Shown here in pieces: positions 7,837-15,106 of a stretch of DNA of 23,823 bases. The notes below the pieces were generated by a model. It worked only from the letters and a program-made list of their open reading frames with translations. It had not been told where the DNA came from and did no database searches. The stretch is from Beijerinckiaceae bacterium. GTDB lineage: Bacteria > Pseudomonadota > Alphaproteobacteria > Rhizobiales > Beijerinckiaceae. The position numbers were made by a program, and so were the translations under genes. The stretch is from positions 1 through 23,823 of the forward strand of contig CANCSY010000025.1 in NCBI GenBank assembly GCA_947380915.1. Direction: 5' to 3'. Each line of letters starts with the position of its first letter. The first letter of the stretch is position 1.

Positions 7837-7878
7837 CGTTTTCAATCGACGTGGACTCCGGTTCGCAGAAAGAAAACG
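7837..7878. repeat. Short interspersed repeat-like element with inverted ends
   Basis: CGTTTTC (7837-7843) and GAAAACG (7872-7878) are perfect inverted ends around GTGGACTCCGGTTCGC and flanking bases. The arrangement resembles the short palindromic intergenic element scattered through many Rhizobiales genomes (core resembling GTGGAxxCCGGTTCGC-GAAGAAAACGC). It sits in the 174-base gap between the two tandem paralogs. Only one copy is in this window, so its repeat nature rests on recalled resemblance. Confidence 0.45.
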
Positions 7879-7999
7879 AACGATAACGGGAAGCGCTCCT
7901 CACGCGCCGGAAGCGGCGAACCCGAAGCCCAAAGATACGAAACCGTCGGCTACGCTGGCGCAATGCATCTTCACATCATCGATGGGCGCAGGAGCCGAC

Positions 8000-8890
8000 A
8001 TGGCCTTCATGACAGACAGATCCTCGCGTCGTTTGGCGCTCGTCCTCGCGGCGGCGCTCTCGAGCGCGCCGGCCCTTGCGCAATCGGAAGATCCGGCGCT
8101 TCACCTGGCGCAACCCACGCGGGCCCGGCTTCTGCTCGATACGACCAATCCCCGTCAGATCTGGGGGGCCGTGATGAAGGCGGTGGGCCCCTATGACAAG
8201 GCGCAGAAATGCTGGACGCTGGCGACGGGGGGACGGCGGTTCTGCATGCGGCCCGCCAAACTCGCCACGGCCAGGCTCAGCGATGGCACCGTCCATCTCT
8301 TCGCGGTTTCCGGCCGCGAATACGAACCAGCGCAGTTGACGGGCGGGGTGGTGATGTTCCTGAGCTACGCCACCAGCGACATCAACAAGGGCTTCCGCTC
8401 CGATGGGGTCGATGGCCTCTATGAATTTGGCGCGCGCGGCGCACCGCCCGGCGACTCCGCCTTCAAACTCGTCGAGGTGGGGCCGCAGACCTTTGCCTGG
8501 GAGGTCGCCGATGGTTTCACGGGCACGGGGTCGGACGTTCATTCGACCACGCTCATCCATGCGGCCGGGCGCTTCACGCCAAGGAAGAAAGTGCTGGCGA
8601 ATTTCATCAGCTACGAAGGCAACCAGAGCGGCTGCGGAATGGACACGGGGATCACATGCAGCGCCCGGGAGATCCAGTACACCCTCAAGCCGGGCTCCGG
8701 GCCGCTTTATGATCTGGAGTTGAAGCTGACGACCCGGGCAGGCGCGGAAACGATCTTCTCGGCGGGCGTCGCCACCCCCACGATCACCTTCGGGCCGGTC
8801 GCCATTCCCTTCGATGCGGCGGCGGGAACCTATAAATTGCCCGTGCTGAACATGATCGAGTGGCTGGGACGAGGGCCTGCGGCGCCGTAG
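8000..8890 (+). CDS. Exported protein of unknown function, four-cysteine paralog B
   Basis: This is the tandem paralog of the preceding exported protein, with 296 residues. The ATG at 8000 has AGGAG five bases upstream, so it is preferred to the ATGs at 7982 and 8009. A signal peptide covers residues 1-28 (RRLALVLAAALSSAPALAQ). Shared blocks are QIWGAVMKAVGPYDKAQKCW, RRFCMRPAKLA, TGGVVMF, DGLYEFGARGAP, AWEVADGF, STTLIHAAGRFTP, ISYEGNQSGC and MIEWLGRG. Cysteines at 71, 82, 212 and 220 have the same 11- and 8-residue spacings as in paralog A, which argues for two conserved disulfides in the periplasm or outside the cell. A repeat-like element separates the two genes. Substrate and activity are unknown. 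Confidence 0.78.
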   Translation: MAFMTDRSSRRLALVLAAALSSAPALAQSEDPALHLAQPTRARLLLDTTNPRQIWGAVMKAVGPYDKAQKCWTLATGGRRFCMRPAKLATARLSDGTVHLFAVSGREYEPAQLTGGVVMFLSYATSDINKGFRSDGVDGLYEFGARGAPPGDSAFKLVEVGPQTFAWEVADGFTGTGSDVHSTTLIHAAGRFTPRKKVLANFISYEGNQSGCGMDTGITCSAREIQYTLKPGSGPLYDLELKLTTRAGAETIFSAGVATPTITFGPVAIPFDAAAGTYKLPVLNMIEWLGRGPAAP

Positions 8891-8942
8891 AAGGACTGCG
8901 GGAAAGAACGACCCGCAAGCCCTCGCGGATGGTCGCGATGTC

Positions 8943-9239
8943 CTAACGGGATTTGATGCAATAATTGCCGCTGCTGTTGTACCCGGACGGACAGGATCCC
9001 GACTTGTGGATCGCGGGATGGCCGGACGAGCCCATCAGGCAGTACTCGCCGCTGGAGTTATAGCCCGAAGGACAAGAGCCATTCTTTTCGATAGCGGGAT
9101 GGGCATGAGACCCGGGTACGCAATAATTCCCGCTGGAATTGTACCCGCTGGGGCATGATCCCTTCTTGAGAATGGGTTGCTGGGCGAGGGCGGGAGCGGC
9201 GAGCAGGAACATCATCGCGGTGGCGGACATTCGTTTCAT
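8943..9239 (-). CDS. Small exported cysteine-repeat protein (GSCPSGYNSSGxYC repeats)
   Basis: The 98-residue precursor has a signal peptide (MKRMSATAMMFLLAAPALAQ). Nearly all of the mature chain is then two complete 27-residue repeats and one 18-residue partial repeat, each starting GSCPSGYNSSG(N/E)YC. Each unit carries two Cys 11 residues apart, enough for one disulfide per unit, with Gly/Ser/Tyr-rich spacing and a (P)HPAI linker. GGGAGG lies eight bases before the ATG at 9239; the longer open frame upstream runs through the tRNA gene and is not coding. The gene converges on paralog B, ending 52 bases from it. Similar short secreted repeat proteins are annotated as hypothetical in this group. 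The function is unknown; a surface or periplasmic structural or metal-binding role is only a guess. Confidence 0.75.
   Translation of the reverse strand: MKRMSATAMMFLLAAPALAQQPILKKGSCPSGYNSSGNYCVPGSHAHPAIEKNGSCPSGYNSSGEYCLMGSSGHPAIHKSGSCPSGYNSSGNYCIKSR
8946..9161 (-). repeat. 81-bp coding tandem repeat (2 full units plus 54 bp)
   Basis: Units span 9161-9081, 9080-9000 and a partial 8999-8946. At the protein level the first 14 residues of each unit are identical except one N/E change; the remainder of the unit is looser (VPGSHAHPAIEKN versus LMGSSGHPAIHKS). Synonymous differences between units show the duplication is not recent. Confidence 0.8.
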
Positions 9240-9359
9240 GGCCCTGACCTCCCAACGCATGCAGATGGAATTGCATATAGTCCGCAGGATCAGACCGCCC
9301 GCGTGGGCTGGTAGCTGCTCATTCGCCCGGGACTGACGCCTGTGGTCTGGCGCCGATAG

Positions 9360-9383
9360 ATCAACCAGCAAATCCTGGCTGAT
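9360..9383 (-). terminator. Hairpin directly downstream of tRNA-Gly
   Basis: In the tRNA sense, ATCAGCCAG, loop GATTTG and CTGGTTGAT form a nine-base-pair stem including one G-U pair. It begins at the base after the encoded CCA. There is no clear U-run behind it, so it may be a 3' processing or weak termination structure rather than a classic intrinsic terminator. Confidence 0.4.
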
Positions 9384-9458
9384 TGGAGCGGGCGAAGGGA
9401 TTCGAACCCTCGACCCCAACCTTGGCAAGGTTGTGCTCTACCACTGAGCTACACCCGC
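9384..9458 (-). tRNA. tRNA-Gly (anticodon GCC), CCA encoded
   Basis: The 75-nt gene folds fully. The acceptor stem is GCGGGTG with CGCCCGC (one G-U pair), the D arm is GCTC-AGTGGTA-GAGC, the anticodon stem CAACC/GGTTG holds the loop TTGCCAA (anticodon GCC), the T arm is GAGGG-TTCGAAT-CCCTT, and the discriminator T is followed by genome-encoded CCA (9386-9384). It is divergent from the ProRS-associated gene and points its 3' end at the accessory block. Confidence 0.97.
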
Positions 9459-9576
9459 ATCCGTGTCATCAACGCCGCAGCGCCGATGGCGGCTATATGA
9501 CCCAAAGCGCAGGCGATTGCAACAGGGGAGTTTGCGCGCTACCCGAAGAAGTCTGCCAAAGCGCAAGAGGACGAGA

Positions 9577-10077
9577 ATGGCCGGGACGCCCGAAGACCTG
9601 TTCAAGGCTCTGACAGAGCTGGGAATCGAGAGCCGAACCTTCGAGCATCCCCCGCTTTTCACGGTGGAGGAGTCGCGCAGCCTGCGGGGGGAAATCCCCG
9701 GGCTGCACTCGAAAAATCTTTTCGTGCGCGACCGGAGCAAACGCTATTTCCTGATCGTGCTGGAGGAAGAAGCCAGGGTCGACCTCAAGACGCTCCATAG
9801 TCTGATCGGCGCAAGGGGCAAGGTCTCCTTCGGCTCGGCGGAGGCGCTTTTCGATCTCTGGGGCGTGACGCCGGGCTCGGTCACCCCCTTCGGGGCGATC
9901 AATGATTCCCGGGGTCTGGTGACGGTGGTTCTGGATGCGCGGCTCGCGCAAGCGCCCGCCGTCAGCTTTCACCCCCTCGTGAACAGCCGCACAACCACCC
10001 TGTCCGGTCCTGATCTTCTGCGCTTTCTTGGCGCCTTCGACCACGCGCCCCTGCTGCTTTCCCTGCAAGAAGCTTGA
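9577..10077 (+). CDS. Free-standing prolyl-tRNA synthetase-associated editing-domain protein (YbaK/ProX-like)
   Basis: The family hydrolyses mis-acylated tRNA-Pro (for example Ala-tRNA-Pro) in trans, in the cytoplasm. The 166-residue protein shows the INS-like/YbaK fold: FEHPPLFTVEE, the lysine-bearing GLHSKNLFVRDRSKRYFL (the Lys is the usual catalytic or binding residue), GKVSFGSAEALFDLWGVTPGSVTPFGAIND with the GxxxP loop, and FHPLVNSRTTTLSGPDLLRFL at the end. The ATG at 9577 has AGAGGA close upstream. Upstream in-frame codons are Arg-rich and overlap the tRNA flank, so they were rejected. The exact mis-acylated substrate cannot be told from sequence. Confidence 0.87.
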   Translation: MAGTPEDLFKALTELGIESRTFEHPPLFTVEESRSLRGEIPGLHSKNLFVRDRSKRYFLIVLEEEARVDLKTLHSLIGARGKVSFGSAEALFDLWGVTPGSVTPFGAINDSRGLVTVVLDARLAQAPAVSFHPLVNSRTTTLSGPDLLRFLGAFDHAPLLLSLQEA

Positions 10078-10176
10078 GCAGACATTGCTAATTCGGCTGA
10101 TCCGCCCCATGTGTGGAAAGAGTGGACGGGTCGCCGCGCGCCTGCCGATGCAGGGTGCGGCCGGAATGGAGACAAG

Positions 10177-11082
10177 ATGATGCTGGGGCAGACTGGTCAG
10201 GCCGCAAATGGCTCTTCCGACCTCATCAAGGATACGACGACCGCCGCCTTCCGGGTCGACGTGATCGCCGAGTCCGCGCGCCAGCCTGTCCTCGTTGATT
10301 TCTGGGCGCCCTGGTGCGAGCCCTGCAAGCAGCTCACCCCCATCATCGAGAAGGTCATCAAGGCCGCTGGCGGCAAGGTGAAGCTCGTCAAGATGAACAT
10401 CGAAGACCATCCGGAAATCGCCGGGCAGCTAGGCGTAAAAAGCATTCCCGCCGTGATCGCCTTCCAGAAGGGCCAGCCGGTGGACGGGTTCATGGGCGCC
10501 TTGCCCGAGAGCCAGATCAAGGGCTTCCTGGAGCGCCTCGTGGGCCCGCTGGGCGGCGAAGGCGAGGAGCTGGCGGCGGAGGCCGAGGCGCTGCTCGCTG
10601 GGGGCGACGCCCAGGGCGCTGTGGAGCTGTTCAGCGAGGCGCTGGCGCTCGACCCCGCCGATCTCAAATGTTTCGCAGGGCTGGTGCGCGCGCTGGTGGC
10701 GCTGGGCGATCTGGAGCAGGCTCGCGCCGTACTCGACCAGGCGCCCGCCGGCGCCGACAAGAGCGCCGCCATCGCCGCCGCCCGCGCCGCCCTTGAAGTC
10801 GCCGAACAGGCCGCCTCGGTGGGCGATCTGGGCGTCCTGATCGGGCGGGTGGAAGCCGATCCGCTCGACCATGCGGCGCGGATCGAACTCGCCGTCGGGC
10901 TCAATGGCCAGGGGAAGCGGCGCGAGGCCGCCGATCAATTGCTGGAAGCGATCCGCCGCGACCGCGCCTGGAACGAAGAGGCCGCCCGCAAGCAATTGCT
11001 GCAATTCTTCGAGGCCTGGGGCATGGCCGATCCCGAGACCCTGGGCGCGCGCCGACGCCTGTCCGGCATCCTGTTTTCCTGA
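10177..11082 (+). CDS. cnoX: Thioredoxin-domain co-chaperone with TPR-like C-terminus (CnoX/YbbN)
   Basis: Residues about 15-125 form a thioredoxin domain with an intact active site, WAPWCEPCKQL, and the cis-Pro segment KSIPAVIAF. The rest (about 135-301) is alpha-helical with TPR-like repeats (AEALLAGGDAQGAVELF, ALVALGDLEQARAVLDQ) and the family end GMADPETLGARRRLSGILFS. CnoX proteins protect and refold oxidatively damaged proteins with DnaK/GroEL. The alphaproteobacterial form keeps CXXC, unlike the SXXC of E. coli YbbN, so redox activity is likely. The ATG at 10177 has GGAG five bases upstream. The next two genes follow closely in the same direction, suggesting a protein-quality operon. 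Confidence 0.88.
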   Translation: MMLGQTGQAANGSSDLIKDTTTAAFRVDVIAESARQPVLVDFWAPWCEPCKQLTPIIEKVIKAAGGKVKLVKMNIEDHPEIAGQLGVKSIPAVIAFQKGQPVDGFMGALPESQIKGFLERLVGPLGGEGEELAAEAEALLAGGDAQGAVELFSEALALDPADLKCFAGLVRALVALGDLEQARAVLDQAPAGADKSAAIAAARAALEVAEQAASVGDLGVLIGRVEADPLDHAARIELAVGLNGQGKRREAADQLLEAIRRDRAWNEEAARKQLLQFFEAWGMADPETLGARRRLSGILFS

Positions 11083-11102
11083 GCCCACCGGAGGCAAGAC
11101 CG

Positions 11103-11771
11103 ATGAGCATCAACAAGCCCTATCGCAGCGCCGAGGAATTGCCGGACGTGATCCCCGTCTTTCCCCTGCCCGGCGCCCTGCTGCTGCCGCGCGGCCAGTT
11201 GCCGCTGAACATTTTTGAACCGCGCTACATGGCCATGATCGATGATGCGCTGAAGAGCCATCGGTTGATCGGCATGATCCAGCCCTTGGCAGCCGAGAGC
11301 CCCGCCGCCCGCCATCCCGGCCTGGAGCGGGTGGGCTGCCTTGGCCGCATCACCCAGATCGCGGAGACCGGCGACAAACGCTACATGCTCAGCCTGACCG
11401 GCGTGGCGCGGTTCCGGATGGTCGAGGAGCTGACGGTGATGACGCCCTATCGCCAGGTGCGGGCCGATTACGCCGACTACGCCAATGATTTCATACCCCG
11501 GGCGGGCGAGAAGGACGTCGATCGGGACGCGGTGCTGGACGCCCTGCGGCGCTTTGCGGAGGCGGGCGGCCTGAAGATCGACTGGGACGGCATCAATCAG
11601 GCGCCCAATGAGGCCCTGGTGAACGCCCTTGCCATGATGAGCCCTTTCGAGCCCCGGGAGAAACAGGCCTTGCTGGAGGCCCCCGACATCAAGTCTCGGG
11701 CGCAGATTCTCATCGCAGCGACGGAAATGGAGCTGGCGCGGAGCGCCAACGCTCCCTCCTCGCTTCAATAG
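11103..11771 (+). CDS. Lon N-terminal (LON substrate-binding) domain protein
   Basis: The 222-residue protein consists of the Lon protease N-terminal domain alone. It has the [30 protein letters not shown] opening, [29 protein letters not shown] in the middle, and a helical C-terminus ([22 protein letters not shown]). There is no AAA+ or protease domain. Stand-alone LON-domain proteins are conserved and of uncertain function; substrate recognition is the usual guess. GGAGG lies eight bases before the ATG. It starts 20 bases after the cnoX-like gene and precedes the Trm112-like gene by ten bases, so the three are probably one operon. Confidence 0.9.
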   Translation: MSINKPYRSAEELPDVIPVFPLPGALLLPRGQLPLNIFEPRYMAMIDDALKSHRLIGMIQPLAAESPAARHPGLERVGCLGRITQIAETGDKRYMLSLTGVARFRMVEELTVMTPYRQVRADYADYANDFIPRAGEKDVDRDAVLDALRRFAEAGGLKIDWDGINQAPNEALVNALAMMSPFEPREKQALLEAPDIKSRAQILIAATEMELARSANAPSSLQ

Positions 11772-11781
11772 GCGCATCATC

Positions 11782-12009
11782 ATGGTCGAAGACGCTCCTG
11801 CCTCCCCGAACGCCCTGCGACGCAGCCCGGAACCGGTGCGCATCGACCGCCGCCTGCTCGAGATCCTGGTCTGTCCCCTGACCAAGAACACGCTGGAATA
11901 TGATTCGGCCCGCCAGGAACTCGTGTCGCGCAGCGCGCGGCTGGCCTATCCGATCCGCGATGGAATCCCGATCATGCTGCCCGATGAGGCGCGGGTGCTG
12001 GATTTTTGA
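11782..12009 (+). CDS. Trm112-like (YcaR/UPF0434) protein
   Basis: The 75-residue protein has the family core [17 protein letters not shown], then [27 protein letters not shown]. Trm112 proteins are small zinc-ribbon partners that activate methyltransferases. In this protein only one Cys of the first CxxC remains (CPLT), and no further Cys is present, so a normal four-Cys zinc site cannot form. This reduced version is common among alphaproteobacteria. Its partner and role are not visible here. Confidence 0.85.
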   Translation: MVEDAPASPNALRRSPEPVRIDRRLLEILVCPLTKNTLEYDSARQELVSRSARLAYPIRDGIPIMLPDEARVLDF

Positions 12010-12011
12010 TA

Positions 12012-12047
12012 AGCCTTAAAATTGGGCAATTGCGTAATTTTGAAGCT
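12012..12047. promoter_or_regulatory. Candidate tandem NtrC-like activator sites upstream of the first amt gene
   Basis: AGCCTTAAAATTGGGCA (12012-12028) matches the TGC-N11-GCA dyad form with one end base changed, and agrees at 13 of 17 positions with the corresponding site before glnK. TGC-N11-GCT follows at 12031-12047. They lie about 140-160 bases before the predicted sigma-54 start, a normal enhancer distance. Which protein binds is inferred. Confidence 0.35.
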
Positions 12048-12154
12048 TGAGCTGGCTATTCCCTAGTCGCTTCCGCTCAACTGCGAGTCGGTTTCCGGGA
12101 CGCCAAAATCCGGATTGCGCAGCAAACAGCCGTGTGGCGTAAATTTAGGCATTT

Positions 12155-12171
12155 TGGCATAGCTCTTGCTT
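12155..12171 (+). promoter_or_regulatory. Sigma-54 (RpoN) promoter
   Basis: TGGCAT-AGCTC-TTGCTT gives the required GG-N10-GC spacing (GG 12156-12157, GC 12168-12169) and is near the consensus TGGCAC-N5-TTGCA. The predicted start is about 12181, some 54 bases before the amt start codon. Confidence 0.75.
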
Positions 12172-12234
12172 ATGATTTTGGCGAGCTGCCGCTCTTTCGA
12201 TCATGTCCTCTCTTTTCAAAATCGCCGGGATCCC

Positions 12235-13542
12235 ATGCTCCGCACCATTTCGCGCCTCGCGGCGCCTGTCGCGCTTCTCGCCTCCAGCCCCGCTTTCGCC
12301 GCCGAGGGAATCGACGCCGCAGACACCGGCTTCATGATCATCTGCACGGGTCTTGTGCTGATGATGACCCTGCCGGGCCTCGCGCTCTTCTATGCTGGCA
12401 TGGTGCGCAAGAAGAATGTGCTGGCGGTGCTGGCGCAGAGCGCGGCCGCCACGGCGCTGGTGTCGATCCTGTGGGTGGCGGCGGCCTATAGCCTAAGCTT
12501 TACCGGCGAGGGCGCCTATATGGGCGGGCTGAGCCGGGTCTTCCTGCAAGGCATCGGGCTGGAAACCGTGAGCCCCTTCGCCAAGACGATCCCCGAACTG
12601 CTGTTCATGGCCTATCAGATGACCTTCGCGGTCATCACCTGCGCCCTGGTGGGCGGGGCGGTCGCGGACCGGATGAAATTCTCCGCCTTCCTGCTCTTCT
12701 GCACGATCTGGCTTTTCGTCGTCTATGTGCCATCGGCCCATTGGGTCTGGGGCGGCGGCTTTCTGGGGCAGATGGGCGTGCTCGACTTCGCGGGCGGCAC
12801 GGTCGTGCATATCAATGCTGGCGTGGCGGGCCTTGTGGCCGCCTATATGCTTGGCGCCCGCCAGGGCTTCGGACGCGACAACATGGCGCCTTTCGATCTG
12901 TCTCTGGCGGTGGTCGGCACGGGCCTGCTGTGGGTGGGGTGGTTCGGCTTCAACGGCGGGTCGGCGCTGGGCGCGGGTTCACGGGCCGTCTTCGCGATCG
13001 TGGCGACCCATCTGGCGGCCTGCGCAGGCGCCGCCGTCTGGACCCTCATCGAATGGATCCAGCGGGGCAAGCCCTCGGTGCTGGGCATGATCTCCGGCGC
13101 GGTGGCGGGCCTTGGCACGATCACCCCGGCGTCCGGCTTCGTGCTGCCCTGGCACGGCCTCGTCATCGGCGCCCTTGCGGGCGCAGTCTGCTACATCTTC
13201 TGCACGGTGGTGAAGCAGCGCCTCAAATATGATGATTCCCTTGACGTTTTCGGCGTGCATGGGGTGGGCGGAATCATGGGCACCTTGCTGGCGGGCGTCT
13301 TCGCCACCGCGGCGCTCAGCATATCGCCCGACACGCCCCAGGGCGTCGCGGGCCTGCTGGAGGGCAATCCGGCGCAGGTCGGGATCCAGGCGGTGGGCGT
13401 GGTGGTGACAACCGTGTGGTGCGTGCTGGGCACCTGGGTCACCCTCAAGATCGTCGACATGATCTGCGGTCTGCGCGTCAGCACCGATCAGGAACGCGAA
13501 GGCCTCGACCTCGCCCTGCATGGGGAAGCACTGCATCAATAG
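12235..13542 (+). CDS. amt: Ammonium transporter (Amt family), first copy
   Basis: Amt proteins are inner-membrane trimers that conduct ammonium under PII control. The 435-residue precursor has a cleavable signal peptide (about residues 1-23, ending AFA), as in E. coli AmtB. It is followed by about 11 TMs with both pore histidines: FAGGTVVHINAGVAGL and VFGVHGVGGIMG. The Amt motif is seen in LWVGWFGFNGGSALG. The cytoplasmic tail GLRVSTDQEREGLDLALHGE is the PII-docking region. The ATG at 12235 leaves room for the sigma-54 promoter at 12155; longer frames would start inside it. It is clearly diverged from the second copy beyond glnK. It could be the nitrogen-starvation-specific transporter, but nothing in the sequence settles the split. 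Confidence 0.93.
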   Translation: MLRTISRLAAPVALLASSPAFAAEGIDAADTGFMIICTGLVLMMTLPGLALFYAGMVRKKNVLAVLAQSAAATALVSILWVAAAYSLSFTGEGAYMGGLSRVFLQGIGLETVSPFAKTIPELLFMAYQMTFAVITCALVGGAVADRMKFSAFLLFCTIWLFVVYVPSAHWVWGGGFLGQMGVLDFAGGTVVHINAGVAGLVAAYMLGARQGFGRDNMAPFDLSLAVVGTGLLWVGWFGFNGGSALGAGSRAVFAIVATHLAACAGAAVWTLIEWIQRGKPSVLGMISGAVAGLGTITPASGFVLPWHGLVIGALAGAVCYIFCTVVKQRLKYDDSLDVFGVHGVGGIMGTLLAGVFATAALSISPDTPQGVAGLLEGNPAQVGIQAVGVVVTTVWCVLGTWVTLKIVDMICGLRVSTDQEREGLDLALHGEALHQ

Positions 13543-13610
13543 ACGCGCGAGGCTTGACGCGGGGGGCGCTTGCGCTCAGGTGAAGGCCTCGCCGCCAGCC
13601 AGAGCCCCCG

Positions 13611-14492
13611 ATGTCCGCCGCAGTCGCCGAACTCCTCGCCACCCTCGATCTCGAACAGATCGGGGAGAACAGCTTCCGCGGCCTTTGCCCGCAAGCCATC
13701 CGCAAGCGGGTCTTTGGCGGACAGATCATCGGGCAGGCCCTCGTGGCGGCCGCCCGCACGGTGGAGGGGCGCACGCCCCATTCCCTGCACGGCTATTTCC
13801 TGCTGCCGGGGGACTCTGAGGCGCCCATCGACTATGAAGTGGAGCGGTTGCGGGACGGGGGCAGCTTCGCCACGCGGCGCTGCGCGGCGATCCAGCACGG
13901 GCGGATGATTTTCACGCTCACCTGCTCCTTCCAGGCGCAGGAGACGGGCCTCGACCATTCACTGCCCATGCCGGATGCGCCGGACCCCGAAACGCTGATG
14001 AGCCAGACCCAGATGGCCACGGCCTTCGCCCATATGATGCCCAGGGTGATGCAGCGTTATTTCGCCCAGGAACGGCCCATCGACGTGCGCCCGGTCGACA
14101 TCTCCCGCTATTATCCCAAGTCAAGGCGCGAGCCTTTGTCCTCCCATCAGAATATCTGGATGCGGGCGACCGACAGGCTTCCCGACGATCCGGCTGTCCA
14201 TCGCGCCGTCCTGGCCTATCTGTCGGACATGACGTTGCTGGACACGGCGCTGGTGCGCCATCAACGCTCGGTCTTCGATGATGACATTCAGGGCGCCAGC
14301 CTTGATCACGCCCTCTGGTTCCACCGACCCTTCCGGGCGGACGAATGGCTGCTTTATTCTCAGGAAAGCCCCACGACGGTGGGCGGCCGGGGCCTGGCGC
14401 GGGGCAGCCTGTTCTCCCACGACGGCCGCCTTGTCGCGAGCGTCATGCAGGAAGGGCTGCTGCGCCTGCGGGCTGATAAGCCAGCACGATAG
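13611..14492 (+). CDS. tesB: Acyl-CoA thioesterase II
   Basis: TesB hydrolyses acyl-CoA to free fatty acid and CoA in the cytoplasm. The 293-residue protein is a double-hotdog with family blocks RVFGGQIIGQALVAAARTV, HSLHGYFLLPGD, RTDRLPDDPAVHRA and the C-terminal ASLDHALWFHRPFRADEWL. By position, the E. coli catalytic Asp/Thr/Gln correspond to the D of YLSDMTLL, the Ser of ASLDHA (a Thr-to-Ser change) and the Q of VMQEGLLR. The gene sits between amt and glnK; in E. coli, tesB also neighbours glnK-amtB. Its metabolic link to nitrogen control is unexplained. Confidence 0.93.
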   Translation: MSAAVAELLATLDLEQIGENSFRGLCPQAIRKRVFGGQIIGQALVAAARTVEGRTPHSLHGYFLLPGDSEAPIDYEVERLRDGGSFATRRCAAIQHGRMIFTLTCSFQAQETGLDHSLPMPDAPDPETLMSQTQMATAFAHMMPRVMQRYFAQERPIDVRPVDISRYYPKSRREPLSSHQNIWMRATDRLPDDPAVHRAVLAYLSDMTLLDTALVRHQRSVFDDDIQGASLDHALWFHRPFRADEWLLYSQESPTTVGGRGLARGSLFSHDGRLVASVMQEGLLRLRADKPAR

Positions 14493-14502
14493 AGCGCGAA
14501 AC

Positions 14503-14543
14503 TGCATTATAATTGAGCAATCAAACTGCCTCATTATGAGGCG
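14503..14543. promoter_or_regulatory. Candidate tandem NtrC sites upstream of glnK
   Basis: TGCATTATAATTGAGCA (14503-14519) is TGC-N11-GCA. Next, TGC-N11-GCG (14527-14543) contains the perfect palindrome GCCTCAT-T-ATGAGGC (14528-14542). Centres are 24 bases apart and lie about 117 and 141 bases before the predicted sigma-54 start, as expected for NtrC enhancers. Confidence 0.5.
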
Positions 14544-14626
14544 TTTGCGTAAATGCGGCCTCTATTCACAGCTTTTCTGCAAGCGACTCATCAAAAATCG
14601 CCTTATGGCCCCGCCTGGGCCCGTCT

Positions 14627-14643
14627 TGGCACGGCCCTTGTTT
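14627..14643 (+). promoter_or_regulatory. Sigma-54 (RpoN) promoter of glnK-amtB
   Basis: TGGCAC-GGCCC-TTGTTT keeps the full -24 element and correct spacing, with GT in place of GC at -12. The predicted start is near 14652, leaving a leader of about 87 bases before glnK. Confidence 0.7.
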
Positions 14644-14690
14644 ACAGACCCCTGAGCCCGAACGCGGGGCGTTCTTCCGCGTGGGCGTGA

Positions 14691-15077
<387 letters not shown>

Positions 15078-15106
15078 GCTTTCCCGTTTCTTTCAGGAGT
15101 ATGCAG

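Noticed and set aside
8896..8919. Stem-loop between paralog B and the Cys-repeat gene as a bidirectional terminator
   Set aside because: Only a six-pair stem (TGCGGG/CCCGCA) with no U-run on either strand.
9384..9428. Open frame through the tRNA that would extend the Cys-repeat protein N-terminally
   Set aside because: The extra residues translate tRNA-Gly and its flank; the ATG at 9239 has a strong ribosome-binding site and starts a clean signal peptide.
5401..9458. tRNA-integrated genomic island with att repeats
   Set aside because: I looked for a second copy of the tRNA 3' end upstream and saw none, and there is no integrase; only position and gene content suggest acquisition.
12016..12039. 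AT-rich imperfect palindrome AAAATT...AATTTT as a separate operator
   Set aside because: It overlaps the proposed NtrC-like dyads and is only partly symmetric, so it is treated as part of that region.
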